Shown: positions 26,484-36,113, counted from the stretch's first letter. The stretch: 64,000 nucleotides of DNA from Mariniblastus sp. (GCA_028823415.1 JAPKBL010000006.1:19295-83294); one strand, 5' to 3'. Notes: generated by a model from the sequence alone, not told the origin. Numbers and translations are program-made.

Positions 26484-26894
26484 TTAGGCGATGGTGTTTA
26501 CACCACTGGATTGGGCAATCGGTGGGATCTCTCCATCAGTTTCGAGTTGAACCGCCTGTTCTCTGATTTGGGCATAGCTTTCACGGAGTTGCTTTGTGAA
26601 ATGAATGGCCTCGGAGAAATTCTGTTGTTCAATTCTCGTCATGATAAAATGTAATAGTCGAGCAACATCGACCGCGATTGGGTATTTCTCGGTATCGAGA
26701 CCGCTGTGAATTCCCATGATCAATTTGTTGGATTCATACCCATACTGCTTCAACATTTTTTGATCGCCCGCTTCTTTTGCTGATTGGGCAGCTGCCAGGG
26801 AAGCGATGGCGCGGTCGTAAAGGATAAGCAACATGTCGATTCTCGAAAGTCCTTTGATCATATTGTCCAGCACTTGATCACTTTGATACGCCAT
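26484..26894 (-). CDS. fliS: Flagellin export chaperone FliS
   Basis: FliS binds the flagellin C-terminus and prevents early polymerisation. The small helical protein (136 aa) has the family motif LSRIDMLLILYDRAIASLAAA near residue 20, and KYPIAVDVARLLHFIMTRI near 70. It follows fliD by 67 bp, in the usual fliC-fliD-fliS order. Confidence 0.92.
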   Translation of the reverse strand: MAYQSDQVLDNMIKGLSRIDMLLILYDRAIASLAAAQSAKEAGDQKMLKQYGYESNKLIMGIHSGLDTEKYPIAVDVARLLHFIMTRIEQQNFSEAIHFTKQLRESYAQIREQAVQLETDGEIPPIAQSSGVNTIA

Positions 26895-26961
26895 TGGTTT
26901 ACATCCTTTTAAACAGAATTGAGTTCTAGTTAGGCGATTGCCGTTATCTTTGAACGAGAGG

Positions 26962-28938
26962 TTAGAGTGACGCCAGTTGGCTGGTTAGAAAACTGCTTGT
27001 ACTCTGCAGATCACTGAGGACGCGTTCGAGGGTAGTGAACTGAGCGATCAAGTCTTCTGTTTTTGATTCACTAATCGCATTGACACGCGCGATCGACGCA
27101 TCGAGTGATTCGATTCTCAGCTCGAAGTTGTCGTCGACAGTTTTTAGGGTGCCAACATCGGAAGCCAGCAATTCACCAAAATATTTATCGAGGGATGAGC
27201 TGATTCCCCTCGCGATATTAACGTTTGCCTCTACTCCGGTCGAGACCTGTCCTGACGTCAATGTGACACGTAGCTGAAGGTCGGCTGTGTTGGCATTTTC
27301 AGAATCGCCTACCAAAACGCGTCCGGTACCGGTCGCAGTCTCGATCACACCATCGACAATAAATGAGCCCGCCACGTCACGCCCCACGCCCGTCTCAGTT
27401 CCGTCAAACCCCAATACGGCACTCGCGGTCCCCGTGATATTGGCTATTTCGGATGCCAGTCCGTAACGCTGCGAGGTGATTTCTAAGAACCCGGATTCAA
27501 GAGAGATATTGACGTCATCAAAATCTCGAGTGTCCGATCCGTTAATTCTGGATTGAAGGTGGCTCACAAGCTCTTCTTGTGTATACGTGCCAGAAGCAAG
27601 GGAGATGGTTGCTGTTTCGAGGCTGTCGATTGTCAACTGTAGTTGATTATTGGAAGCGTCAATCGTGATCGAACTGCCGAGGCCATTGGCTGCCGTGACG
27701 ACCCCGCGTTCGGCGGACTGAAGGATGTCGACCTGGTAGCTGGATGTGCTTGTTTTCGTCCGTGTACTCCCGAGTAAAAAACTGACTCCGGAGTTATCAC
27801 TCAGGCCACTCATCCCAAAAACGCGCTGAATGTCTGAGGGGTCAAGTCCCTCCGTATTGCCCTGCAGCACACTCTCCAGTTCGGAGTTGTTGATCGTCAG
27901 TTTTCCAGTGTTATCAATGTCGATCCCGAGTTGCGAGAGTCGATTGATTGACGACGAAATGCCGGGAACACTTTCGGTCACCATTGAACTGAGAGTGTTT
28001 TTTAACGTGGACACCGTTCGATTTCCCAACAGTGGACTCGCGGTATTGTTGGCGGTGTTAAAGGCGGTTTGGTCATCAATGTACTGAATCATGGAATTGT
28101 AGCTTTCGACAAATCCCGTGATCGATGTTTTGGCGGCCGCAGTGTCGCGCGTTACCTTAATGTTGATGTCTTTCGAGACGTCTGCTGACTCAAGGTTTAA
28201 CGTGACGTTTTCGATTAATCCATCGATCACATTGGAGTCGTACTCCGCAACGATTGCTCCAGCGCCGGAGCCAAGTTGGAGTTCCGCATTGGTCGCATCC
28301 TGAATGGCGGCACCGGAAAAATCGGGCAGTACTTCACTTCCAGTAGGCGTGATTAAGTTGTTGGTGACATTGATTTGGTTTGCTTCGCCCGAATACTTCG
28401 ACGACAGCAGGATTCGATGGGCGGAGTTGGCCTGATCAAATACAATCGATGCCGAGACGTCTGCGGATTGGGTGTTGATTGCGTCAACAAGCCCAGCGAC
28501 CGTGTTGTTGGAGTTGTCGACGGTGATATCAGTTACTGACCGGTCGCCCACCTGAAAGGAGATCGTGCCGGTTGAAATCGTGGTCGACGGGTCATTAAAA
28601 CCCTGGGATCCTATCTGGTGCGCTCTTGCCAGTGAATTGACCCTGACATTGTAAGTGCCGGGAATGGCTTTCGATTCTGAAGTCACCGTCAAGATGGATT
28701 CGTCGCTTGATGATGCTGTGGTTTGATCAAAAACTGAGCCCGTCGAGCGGTTCAGTAGACTCATGCTTGATTTGAGCGAGAGAAGGCGCGCTTCGACACC
28801 TTGGAACGCTGCTTGTTCCGTGAGAATTTTATTTTTTTTAACGGTCAGGCGATCGACCTGAGATTGTTGAAGGGAGACGAGACCTTCGATAATCGACGTG
28901 GTGTCGAGTCCACTGACGAGTCCATCAATGGAAAACAT
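26962..28938 (-). CDS. fliD: Filament cap protein FliD (HAP2)
   Basis: FliD caps the filament and guides flagellin folding. The N-terminus starts MFSIDGLVSGLDTTSIIEGL, diagnostic for FliD, followed by a coiled-coil (SQVDRLTVKKNKILTEQAAF). The C-terminal domain has the ISSSLDKYFGELL block and an end-terminal coiled-coil (SKTEDLIAQFTTLERVLSDL), ending SSFLTSQLASL. At 658 residues it is longer than enterobacterial FliD because of extra central beta domains. It is followed by fliS. Confidence 0.95.
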   Translation of the reverse strand: MFSIDGLVSGLDTTSIIEGLVSLQQSQVDRLTVKKNKILTEQAAFQGVEARLLSLKSSMSLLNRSTGSVFDQTTASSSDESILTVTSESKAIPGTYNVRVNSLARAHQIGSQGFNDPSTTISTGTISFQVGDRSVTDITVDNSNNTVAGLVDAINTQSADVSASIVFDQANSAHRILLSSKYSGEANQINVTNNLITPTGSEVLPDFSGAAIQDATNAELQLGSGAGAIVAEYDSNVIDGLIENVTLNLESADVSKDINIKVTRDTAAAKTSITGFVESYNSMIQYIDDQTAFNTANNTASPLLGNRTVSTLKNTLSSMVTESVPGISSSINRLSQLGIDIDNTGKLTINNSELESVLQGNTEGLDPSDIQRVFGMSGLSDNSGVSFLLGSTRTKTSTSSYQVDILQSAERGVVTAANGLGSSITIDASNNQLQLTIDSLETATISLASGTYTQEELVSHLQSRINGSDTRDFDDVNISLESGFLEITSQRYGLASEIANITGTASAVLGFDGTETGVGRDVAGSFIVDGVIETATGTGRVLVGDSENANTADLQLRVTLTSGQVSTGVEANVNIARGISSSLDKYFGELLASDVGTLKTVDDNFELRIESLDASIARVNAISESKTEDLIAQFTTLERVLSDLQSTSSFLTSQLASL

Positions 28939-29003
28939 GTGATTTCTCCCAGCGGCTAGGGAAATGAAACTTTCTTTTGCTTATGCTTATTAAACGAAAC
29001 AAT

Positions 29004-29027
29004 GAAAGTTGGCCGAAGCCGACTTTC
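29004..29027 (-). terminator. fliC intrinsic terminator (TTCG-loop hairpin)
   Basis: Read on the minus strand, GAAAGTCGGC-TTCG-GCCAACTTTC forms a stem with one mismatch and a stable TTCG-type loop, followed by a T-rich stretch (ATTGTTTCGTTTAAT). It lies about 105 bp after the flagellin stop codon. A second hairpin lies just before it at 29048-29063. Confidence 0.7.
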
Positions 29028-29047
29028 ATCGTCGCTGTGTTGAACCA

Positions 29048-29063
29048 GCTCCCCGCAGGGAGC
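29048..29063 (-). terminator. Second hairpin downstream of fliC
   Basis: GCTCCC pairs with GGGAGC across a 4-base loop. Together with the TTCG hairpin it probably stabilises or ends the abundant flagellin mRNA. Confidence 0.5.
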
Positions 29064-29131
29064 CCAGTTCGTTTATCTAGGAAGTTCCATCGGTTGAAAG
29101 AAGCTTCCAATCGTATGTTTTCTCGGTTGAT

Positions 29132-30541
29132 TTAGCCAAGTAGCGAAAGGATCAACTGAGATGACTGGTTTGCACTCGAAAGGACCGAAGCACCTGCCTG
29201 AACCAAAACCTGGCTGTTGGTAAACTTCGAAATTTCGTCAGCGAAATCGGTATCACGGATGACCGACTCAGCGTTAACGGTGTTTTCCAGTGTTGAACGC
29301 ATGTTGGTCGCAGTCGACTCCAAAGTGTTGCCTTGGAAAGCTCCCAATGTTCCACGAAGAGTTGAGATCTCATCAATTGCTGCGTCGATCACACCTAGAG
29401 AGTCTTGAGCTCCGGCGGCCGAAGTGACACTGATGTCATTCAAGCTGGTGAACTGGTTGCCAGCAACGCCGATTCCTAAGCCACTTGAATCGACTGAATC
29501 AATCGAAATTGAAACGGTTTGATTTTGATTGGCTCCGATTTGGAAGATCAGTGAGTTGTCTGCAATTGTGATATTACCCTGAGCACCGGTCGCGGTCTGT
29601 GTCAGGTTAGCAGCATCTTCTGCGATGCTAACCATGATGCCCTGTGAGAGCCCTGCAGATCCGGTCAAAACGTTGCCGCTACCTGTTGCAGCGTTGCCAC
29701 CGATGGTACCAGCGATGTTGACACCTGAATCCTGAACGAGAGTCGATCCAAATCCAGAACTTGTACCGGCAGCAGCAGTGTCTGAGATGACATCAATCGT
29801 TGCTGAGGTTCCGAAGGATTCTGTTCGCAAGCGAGTGGCTCCAGCATCTACATCAGCAACAACACCCGTTTGTCCGCTAAATTCATTGATCCGATCAACA
29901 ACGGCGTTTTGGTCAAGGCCGGCGTTGAGCGAAATGCTTACTCCGTTAAGAGTCAGCGTCTCTGCGGCAGCTAACGCCGCAGTTTGGGATGAGCCAGCGT
30001 TTGTATTAGCTCGTTCAGCAACTGTTGTCACTGCCACAGCGTAAGAGCCAGCAGAAGTGTCCGAAGTTGCCTTCAAGTAGGTGACGTCAGTGTCACTCGC
30101 GGTTCCCTGTAAACCAGAAGATCCGTCAAGCAGGTTAGAATCGCCGAACTGAGTGTTAGCAGCAATACGGTTGATTGTATCGAGAACGTTGTCGATTTCA
30201 GCTTGGTTAGCAGCAAGTGCATCGGCATCGTTAACACCGGTGTTTGCCGAATCGATTGAAAGTGATCGAGCCTTTACCAACAGGCTGTTGATTTCAGTTA
30301 AAGCACCTTCTGCAGTCTGAACAACGGAAACAGCCTTGTCGGTGTTATCGATTGCAGTTTTCAAGCCAGCGATCTGAGCTCGCTGCTTTTCAGAAATGAC
30401 CAAAGCCGCTGGTCCGTCAGCACCACGGTTAACTTTGAAACCTGAAGAAAGTCGTTCGATCGAAGTATTAAGATTACTTTGTGAACGGCTAAGATTGTGT
30501 TGTGCGTTAAGAGCACTAACGTTGTTTTGAATGCCTAACAT
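29132..30541 (-). CDS. fliC: Flagellin
   Basis: Flagellin is the filament subunit. The N-terminal D0/D1 region is canonical (NNVSALNAQHNLSRSQSNLN, then RLSSGFKVNRGADGPAALVI). The C-terminal D1/D0 region has TNMRSTLENTVNAESVIRDT and ends ANQSSQLILSLLG. The central ~200 residues are Ala/Gly/Ser/Thr-rich and variable. A GGAG ribosome-binding site lies just upstream of the ATG. Only one flagellin gene is in the window. A FliA-type promoter was sought in 30542-30660 but only a weak match was seen. Confidence 0.97.
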   Translation of the reverse strand: MLGIQNNVSALNAQHNLSRSQSNLNTSIERLSSGFKVNRGADGPAALVISEKQRAQIAGLKTAIDNTDKAVSVVQTAEGALTEINSLLVKARSLSIDSANTGVNDADALAANQAEIDNVLDTINRIAANTQFGDSNLLDGSSGLQGTASDTDVTYLKATSDTSAGSYAVAVTTVAERANTNAGSSQTAALAAAETLTLNGVSISLNAGLDQNAVVDRINEFSGQTGVVADVDAGATRLRTESFGTSATIDVISDTAAAGTSSGFGSTLVQDSGVNIAGTIGGNAATGSGNVLTGSAGLSQGIMVSIAEDAANLTQTATGAQGNITIADNSLIFQIGANQNQTVSISIDSVDSSGLGIGVAGNQFTSLNDISVTSAAGAQDSLGVIDAAIDEISTLRGTLGAFQGNTLESTATNMRSTLENTVNAESVIRDTDFADEISKFTNSQVLVQAGASVLSSANQSSQLILSLLG

Positions 30542-30651
30542 GTGAGCGGGCTCCGATTAAAATGTGTTGGTTTTGGGGGGGGGTAAAAGGTCATGCATCC
30601 TTGAACAAAAATTTTCGGGATCCTTCCCTCTGAGCTTTGTCGTCTTCAGTT

Positions 30652-30909
30652 TTAGTCAACAATGTTCTGAGCGGCGGACTCCGCGGCGGCGCGAGTTGAG
30701 TACTCACCCGCCTGGACTTTTGCCTGAATCTCAACAAGTAAACGTTCACGAACATTCATATCGCCTTCTAGACGTTCTAAAAGTCGACTCGGTTTAACCT
30801 CATCCGACCGATCGACTTCTTTTCCGTTTTCAACGTTCTCCGGCTTGGGGCTGGAGTTGTTGATTTGAAAACGATCGCGTGGATTGTTGCCGTGATTATA
30901 AATTTCCAT
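30652..30909 (-). CDS. flgM: FlgM-like anti-sigma-28 factor
   Basis: The ATG at 30909 is preceded by AGAGG and gives an 85-residue, polar, probably unfolded protein. Its C-terminal third matches the FlgM pattern: VRERLLVEIQAKVQAGEYST, where 'I..KV..G.Y' is the sigma-28-binding helix signature, followed by a final helix (RAAAESAAQNIVD). FlgM holds FliA inactive until the hook is finished and FlgM is exported. It lies just upstream of fliC on the same strand. A longer frame from 31101 would cover the promoter region and is rejected. Confidence 0.68.
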   Translation of the reverse strand: MEIYNHGNNPRDRFQINNSSPKPENVENGKEVDRSDEVKPSRLLERLEGDMNVRERLLVEIQAKVQAGEYSTRAAAESAAQNIVD

Positions 30910-30953
30910 AGTTGCCTCTAATATTCTTCCGACATGCGAGTTATCGAAGGGCT

Positions 30954-30969
30954 TGCGAAAAACTTGCCC
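30954..30969 (-). promoter_or_regulatory. Candidate sigma-54 promoter for flgM
   Basis: On the minus strand GGGCAAGTTTTTCGCA has GG and GC separated by ten bases and keeps GGCA-N-G of the -24 half, with T-C-G-C-A at -12. A start near 30943 would give a 34-base leader. The 14-bp palindrome at 31018-31031 lies about 50 bp upstream. Confidence 0.45.
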
Positions 30970-31017
30970 CCGCAGAGCAAAAAAAAAATTGAGAACTCGA
31001 TTTTGCTCGCTTCTGCC

Positions 31018-31031
31018 CGCGGGAACCCGCA
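31018..31031. promoter_or_regulatory. 14-bp palindrome (copy 2, one mismatch)
   Basis: On the plus strand the sequence is CGCGGGAACCCGCA; on the minus strand TGCGGGTTCCCGCG. It differs from the copies at 13614 and 49712 by one terminal base. It lies between the divergent flgM and TPR-protein genes. Confidence 0.65.
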
Positions 31032-31209
31032 TAATCCTTGCTAGCGGAAGCATGGTGTTTATGATTTCGAGCCTTTTGTTTCGATAAACCGAAATAGTCA
31101 ACTTTAACGATTGCGCAGAAGCTATGGATTAGGTGGAGGCTTCGAGCCTTCGATTCGTCATCGAATCGAAAATGTTCGCGGGATGTTCCATCGGATAGAG
31201 ACGTTCGCT

Positions 31210-33468
31210 ATGCAACAACTTCAATTGTGGAAATTTGCCACCCTGTTCTTTTGCGGGATCTTTGTCGGTTTTCTATGCCTAAAAAGTGTTTGGAGCGGGC
31301 CTGAAGAGCCAGTTGAGTCGGAAATTTCGCAAATCGGGATAGACGAACTTGGTAACCCGTTGCCATTTGCTGGTGATCGAGGGCAGGTCTCTAGCTTGGG
31401 AACCGTTGATTCTCCAAAGAACAGTTCGGATTCGACGAATTCGTCGGAAGCGACACAATCAATTCGTCCTTCGGTAACTTTCTTGCAGCACGGGGATCGT
31501 TACTTGATTGCCGGAAACTACGCCTTGGCGCTGGGGAATTATCAGAAATTCGAAAAAGAACACGGGAGCGGCGGTAGCTCAATTCTCCTGAGGAAAGCGA
31601 TCTGTTACGAATTAAGTCACGACTACTATTCTGCATCGCACGCTTATCATGATGCAATTTTTCAATCTGGTAAAAATGAAAATCACAAGCTCCTTGCCAC
31701 GGTTGGCTGTTCCCGCGTTTTGGCATTTCAAGGAAGAATGGTCGAAGCAATTGACCTGATTTCAAGTGAGATGCTGAAGATTGATTTTTATCCACATTTA
31801 CCTGAGGCAATGAAATCACGTGTGGCATTTCAGTGGGCAAAGATATTGGAGTCCATTGCACTCAATGACGCGTCTTACTTCAGCAGCGACAATTCCATAG
31901 ACAAGATAGCCGAAGACCGGGAGGAGTTTGCTCAGTTCTCAAGTGTCGGTGGTTTTTTGCTGGCATCATTTGATTTGTTGCGACCTTTGTCGGTGGCGGT
32001 TGATACTCCAATCCCTGACCCCGAGAGTTTCCTTACCAGCGTCGATGATCCAGTTTCTCAGCAGCCACGTGTTTCGAAGAGTACTGACGCTTTATCTTTA
32101 TCGTTGTTGCAGCGACCGACCAATCTGGCGACAACCATTACAGTGTCGATTTCGACAAATGTTCAGCCACTTTTGAAATTGCTGGGAGAGATCTCCGCCC
32201 GCTCCCAATTAGAAATGAAATTTAGTAGTCAGGCGAAAGAAGCGCTCAGTGGCCGGTCTCGTGCGATTGTTTTAAATACAATCTCAATTGGCGTATTGTT
32301 AGACGAAATTCTCGTGCCGCACCAATTGGTGTGGTATCAGAAAGATAACTCGATCACGGTCGTTAGCGAGAGCGAAGCGGGCGAAGCCGATACCTGTCAA
32401 TTTCGTTATGATGCGGCGAATCGTGCATTTCAGCGATTAGAGATTGAATATAGCGAAAGCAATTACCGAAGATCTTCCCTGCTGTCGCGGGCCGGTCTAG
32501 CGATCATTGAGCAGGATTATGATGGTGCCGCAAACCTATTTCAGGAGCTGCATCAATCCAATCCACGCGGTGAAATCAATGCCAAATTATTTTTCAATTT
32601 GGCCAAGTTGAATTTGTTGCTCGATCGCCCTGAGGAAGCGATCCCCATGTTCTACAGTGCGATTGACCAGACACGTGATGCGGATATCCAGTCCAGTAGT
32701 TACTGCCTTCTGAGTGAGCTCGAGATTTCGAAGGGGGATCTCAAAGAGGCGATTCGTTCGTCGCATCGTGGGCTGGCCACAGCGGTAACCACCCATCAGA
32801 AAACGACTGCGACATTGAACCTCGCGAGAGCTTATTTACTTAATAAGGACCCGTTTACATGCAACGACAGCATCTTCAGAAATAAAAAATGGATTCCAAA
32901 GCAAACGACCGAAAGTTCAATCGCCGCTATCCTTGGCTCCTACGCGCGCTCCATCGGCTTGAAGAATAAGAGCGAACTGGCAAGAGAACGGACACGTTTG
33001 TTAGAGGCGGTGAGTGTAGTCGATTCCGAAAAGTGTCGGTCTTTTGTGGATTGTTATGTAGCCGGTTTAAGTTACGCCAACTTGGGGTTTCGAGATCGGG
33101 CAAGAGAAATGTATATCGGAGCCCTGGCTAAGCCGGACATCGGCGTCTGGCAGCGGCGCATTGTTTTTGAATTGGCAATGCTCCAAAAAGAGTCGGAACT
33201 CTATAACGCTTCGATTAATACGTTGAATTCTTTAACGACGGAAGAGGACCAGTGGAAGATCCGGGCGTTAGCGCAATTAGCGAAGATTTATAACGACTTA
33301 GACAAAACAGACCTGAGCTATGAAATGTGCAAGGCGCTTTGGCAGATGGATTTGAATGAGCAACAAAAAGAAGCGACATTGCAATTGATGGGTGGGGTTT
33401 ATCAGAAGCAGGGTAAACATTTTGCGGCCGCGCTTTGCTTTGCCGGTTTACTACCCGATGAACTTTAA
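31210..33468 (+). CDS. TPR-repeat protein with secretin/TonB short N-terminal-like domain
   Basis: A hydrophobic segment near the N-terminus (WKFATLFFCGIFVGFLCL) suggests a membrane anchor. TPR-like helical repeats follow (YLIAGNYALALGNYQKFEKE), then a segment resembling an STN domain (VQPLLKLLGEISARSQLEMK to VWYQKDNSITVV), then more TPR repeats to the end (EAIPMFYSAIDQTRDADIQ). It is the first gene of a plus-strand run ending in the sigma-54 activator, so it may scaffold envelope or flagellar parts. The start is uncertain: TTG 31111, ATG 31183 and ATG 31210 are in frame. Confidence 0.7.
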   Translation: MQQLQLWKFATLFFCGIFVGFLCLKSVWSGPEEPVESEISQIGIDELGNPLPFAGDRGQVSSLGTVDSPKNSSDSTNSSEATQSIRPSVTFLQHGDRYLIAGNYALALGNYQKFEKEHGSGGSSILLRKAICYELSHDYYSASHAYHDAIFQSGKNENHKLLATVGCSRVLAFQGRMVEAIDLISSEMLKIDFYPHLPEAMKSRVAFQWAKILESIALNDASYFSSDNSIDKIAEDREEFAQFSSVGGFLLASFDLLRPLSVAVDTPIPDPESFLTSVDDPVSQQPRVSKSTDALSLSLLQRPTNLATTITVSISTNVQPLLKLLGEISARSQLEMKFSSQAKEALSGRSRAIVLNTISIGVLLDEILVPHQLVWYQKDNSITVVSESEAGEADTCQFRYDAANRAFQRLEIEYSESNYRRSSLLSRAGLAIIEQDYDGAANLFQELHQSNPRGEINAKLFFNLAKLNLLLDRPEEAIPMFYSAIDQTRDADIQSSSYCLLSELEISKGDLKEAIRSSHRGLATAVTTHQKTTATLNLARAYLLNKDPFTCNDSIFRNKKWIPKQTTESSIAAILGSYARSIGLKNKSELARERTRLLEAVSVVDSEKCRSFVDCYVAGLSYANLGFRDRAREMYIGALAKPDIGVWQRRIVFELAMLQKESELYNASINTLNSLTTEEDQWKIRALAQLAKIYNDLDKTDLSYEMCKALWQMDLNEQQKEATLQLMGGVYQKQGKHFAAALCFAGLLPDEL

Positions 33469-33507
33469 GCGACCCTGAGAGTTTGTGGTGGAAAAGTGAG
33501 AAATGGT

Positions 33508-34428
33508 ATGAACGAAATCAACGATGACAATTGGAAACTCAAAAGTCGAATCATCTTGCGCATGATTTGTATTCTTGGAGTGTTCCTTGTGACGGGTGCT
33601 GTCCAGGGGCAAACCACCGGCACCAACACGCTTCCGTTAAAGTTACCAGCATCCACTTCTGTTGCGGGTGAGGCAACGCCTGCCTCTCCAGATTCCAATA
33701 GCATTGAATCCGGACTGATCCCTGCGAAGACGAAAGTACAAGATCCCGTCCAGTTACCCGCTAATCAATTGCCGTTGCTGTCCGATGGTTCTTCTGACAG
33801 AGACCCCCGCCTCAAAGGGATTTTTGATCGGATTAAATTACTAAATAAAATTATTGAAGAGGACAAGAAGGGGCTGGAACCGGAGATTGCTGCTCCCACA
33901 CCTACTCCTAGCGAGTTGATCTTTGGCAATCCAACCAATCTGGAAACCAATCCGGTTGCCAATCTGGAAACCAATCCGAAAGCCAATCCGGTTGCGGAGC
34001 CTAACAGCGATCCCGCGTCGCTACCTCCCTCGGGCGTACCCAGCGAGACCGCGGGAGGTTCGCAAGTCCTCGCTGAACCGGTTAATTCACTCGAGCTGGG
34101 AAATAGCCTGTACATGACCGCCAATTATCCAGCTGCTATTCGCAGTTACAGCATGCTCCTTAACCAGAAAATGGATAATCAGGATGCAGCCTGGCTGCGA
34201 TTAATGCTGGGGTGTTGTTATCGCTATCAGGATGACTACAGCAATGCCGAATCGATCTTCCGAAATGTAACGAACCGACGTGGGGCAGGCGATTTTTTGA
34301 TGAAACACACGACGTGGAATTTGCAGTATCTTGAAGAGCGCCGCAAGCGTCGGGATGATTTCCAGAGTGTCGAAGCTGAACTGGATGCCTTGATTTTAGA
34401 AATAAATAATGAACCAACACAAAAATAA
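33508..34428 (+). CDS. Hypothetical exported protein with TPR-like C-terminus
   Basis: A signal peptide is visible (ILRMICILGVFLVTGAVQGQ). A Pro/Asn-rich linker contains repeats of the type NLETNP / ANP (about residues 140-165). The C-terminal ~110 residues look like TPR helices (LELGNSLYMTANYPAAIRSY). It lies 39 bp after the large TPR gene and overlaps the next gene by 20 bp. It may be a partner of the upstream TPR protein; no function is known. Confidence 0.65.
   Translation: MNEINDDNWKLKSRIILRMICILGVFLVTGAVQGQTTGTNTLPLKLPASTSVAGEATPASPDSNSIESGLIPAKTKVQDPVQLPANQLPLLSDGSSDRDPRLKGIFDRIKLLNKIIEEDKKGLEPEIAAPTPTPSELIFGNPTNLETNPVANLETNPKANPVAEPNSDPASLPPSGVPSETAGGSQVLAEPVNSLELGNSLYMTANYPAAIRSYSMLLNQKMDNQDAAWLRLMLGCCYRYQDDYSNAESIFRNVTNRRGAGDFLMKHTTWNLQYLEERRKRRDDFQSVEAELDALILEINNEPTQK
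33934..33994 (+). repeat. In-frame degenerate repeat encoding NLETNP/ANP units
   Basis: Several units of CCAATCTGGAAA or CCAATCCGGTT type follow each other inside the 33508 gene. They encode Asn-Pro-rich linker repeats and probably arose by tandem duplication. Confidence 0.7.
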
Positions 34429-34819
34429 TGCGGTGCAGCTAGAGCAACTGGTTGAGCAGGCCATAGCGCAGCTCCTCGAGAAATATCAGAACTTGGACCG
34501 CTTGGCCGACGAAATGCTACGGCGGCAAGCCAATTCCGAGTCGATTGAAGAGCAGATGAAGCGACTGAACCAAGGTAAGGTTGAAATTCAAGAGATTGAA
34601 GAAAAGTCGCGAAGTATCAAAGAGCAATATCGAGATACGCATCCTCAGGCTTCCGAAGCCATTGCAAGTTTAACCAAGCAAACGGCCGAGTTGCTGTTGG
34701 GGACGATCAAGAAAATTGATTCTCTTGAGTTGCAGGCTCGCGAGGCTCATCGAAAATTGGTACCTAGCATCGACCAGGGTGTTCGAGTTAATCAGATGCA
34801 AAAAGCGTACGGCGGGTAA
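34409..34819 (+). CDS. Small coiled-coil protein, possibly a chaperone
   Basis: The 136-residue product is almost entirely helical and charged, with heptad-like stretches (QLEQLVEQAIAQLLEKYQNL, then SIEEQMKRLNQGKVEIQEIE). No cysteine, membrane segment or catalytic motif is seen. Its ATG lies inside the end of the previous gene (20-bp overlap), so they are probably coupled. Size and composition resemble FlgN/FliT-type export chaperones, but the sequence does not settle it. Confidence 0.65.
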   Translation: MNQHKNNAVQLEQLVEQAIAQLLEKYQNLDRLADEMLRRQANSESIEEQMKRLNQGKVEIQEIEEKSRSIKEQYRDTHPQASEAIASLTKQTAELLLGTIKKIDSLELQAREAHRKLVPSIDQGVRVNQMQKAYGG

Positions 34820-34894
34820 GAGGATTCGCCGCCCCCGACCGCCGGTGCAAGTCCTTCGCGGTGGGTTGATCCTAGTTGGATCGTAAAAAGTATA

Positions 34895-36001
34895 ATGAAA
34901 ATTTCATGCTCTTGTTCTAAACACAATATGCTCCCCGAATTAAATAACCAAATTCATGGAATGTCAGCGTCCCAGGACGAGGTGGCTGCGTTTAGTGTTG
35001 TCTTTCCTGGTGCAGAGGTGGCAAAAACAGAGTCAGCTCGCAATCCGGATTCCCGGGCTCGCAATATCTCCTTTCAATCGAAGATAATGAGTGAGTTTTT
35101 CGAGCTGGCCAAGCTCTACGCAAAGAGCTCTGCTACCGTGCTAGTGACGGGAGAAAGCGGCAGTGGAAAAGAGCTCTTTAGTCGACTCATCCATCAGCAA
35201 AGTGGCCGAGCGGAAGGACGATTTGTAGCCGTTAACTGTGCCGCCGTTTCCGAGTCGCTGATCGAGAGTGAGTTCTTCGGCCATGAAAAGGGCGCTTTTA
35301 CTGGGGCTTCGATGGGGCGCGTGGGCTATTTTGAGCAAGCTCAAGGAGGAACAATTTTGCTGGACGAAATCAGTGAAATTCCGTTGGCGATGCAGGCTAA
35401 GTTGTTACGCGTGATTGAGGAACAGGAAGTCCAGCCGGTGGGAAGTAACGTTGCCCGGCCAATTGACGTGCGAATCGTCGCGACCACCAATCGAGATCTT
35501 GGAGTCGAAGTCGCCGAAGGTCGATTTCGCGACGATCTGTTCCACCGATTAAATGTACTTGAACTCGATCTGCCGCCCCTGCGAGACCGCGTCTCTGATA
35601 TTCCCTTGCTGGCCATGCATTTCGTGAACCTGTTTCAATCTGAATCGCGGACGGGGAAACTGCAAGTGGATAAGGAAGCTATGCAGTGGTTGTGCGAATA
35701 CCACTGGCCTGGCAATGTTCGTGAATTACGGAACGTCATTCATCGAGCCTGCGTGATCGCGGTGGACGGAAAGATAGGTTTAAATTGCTTGGCGAAGAAA
35801 AATTGCCGATCCAAAGTGAGCGAAGTCGACGGACTTGCCGGTTTGACGCTGGCCGAAGTTGAGCGTCGTTTGATACTTGCGTCTTTATCAAAATTCCAAG
35901 GGAATAAACGACTGGCCGCTGACGAATTAGGGGTGACTGCCAGGACGCTCTCGAATAAACTCAAGGTCTATTCAGAAGAGAATAGTATCCAGACGGTCTA
36001 G
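34895..36001 (+). CDS. Sigma-54-dependent transcription activator without receiver domain
   Basis: This AAA+ activator is expected to open sigma-54 promoters. The Walker A motif is GESGSGK (residues 86-92). The sigma-54-contact loop GAFTGA is at 133-138, Walker B is TILLDE near 153-158, and [10 protein letters not shown] follows. The C-terminus has a Fis-type helix-turn-helix ([20 protein letters not shown]). Only about 60 unassigned residues precede the AAA+ domain, including two cysteines (C5, C7); there is no receiver, so control may come from a partner. Consensus sigma-54 promoters before fliK and flgF make it the likely flagellar activator, like FlrC or FlgR. Confidence 0.9.
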   Translation: MKISCSCSKHNMLPELNNQIHGMSASQDEVAAFSVVFPGAEVAKTESARNPDSRARNISFQSKIMSEFFELAKLYAKSSATVLVTGESGSGKELFSRLIHQQSGRAEGRFVAVNCAAVSESLIESEFFGHEKGAFTGASMGRVGYFEQAQGGTILLDEISEIPLAMQAKLLRVIEEQEVQPVGSNVARPIDVRIVATTNRDLGVEVAEGRFRDDLFHRLNVLELDLPPLRDRVSDIPLLAMHFVNLFQSESRTGKLQVDKEAMQWLCEYHWPGNVRELRNVIHRACVIAVDGKIGLNCLAKKNCRSKVSEVDGLAGLTLAEVERRLILASLSKFQGNKRLAADELGVTARTLSNKLKVYSEENSIQTV

Positions 36002-36113
36002 CTGTCTCGAGAAATCGTAATTTCCCCCGATAGAAAAACGCTGGTTGCCGTGGATGATGCGTTGGAGAGGGGACTTGGTTTTCGGTCGTCGAATGAAGGT
36101 GCTTGGGAGCGGA

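Noticed and set aside
30600..30660. Sigma-28 promoter for fliC
   Set aside because: TAAA with a GC 15 bases on is present on the minus strand, but the rest of GCCGATAA does not match; too weak to list.
30910..31101. N-terminal extension of the flgM frame
   Set aside because: It covers the palindrome and promoter candidate, reads like non-coding sequence, and the ATG at 30909 has a good ribosome-binding site.
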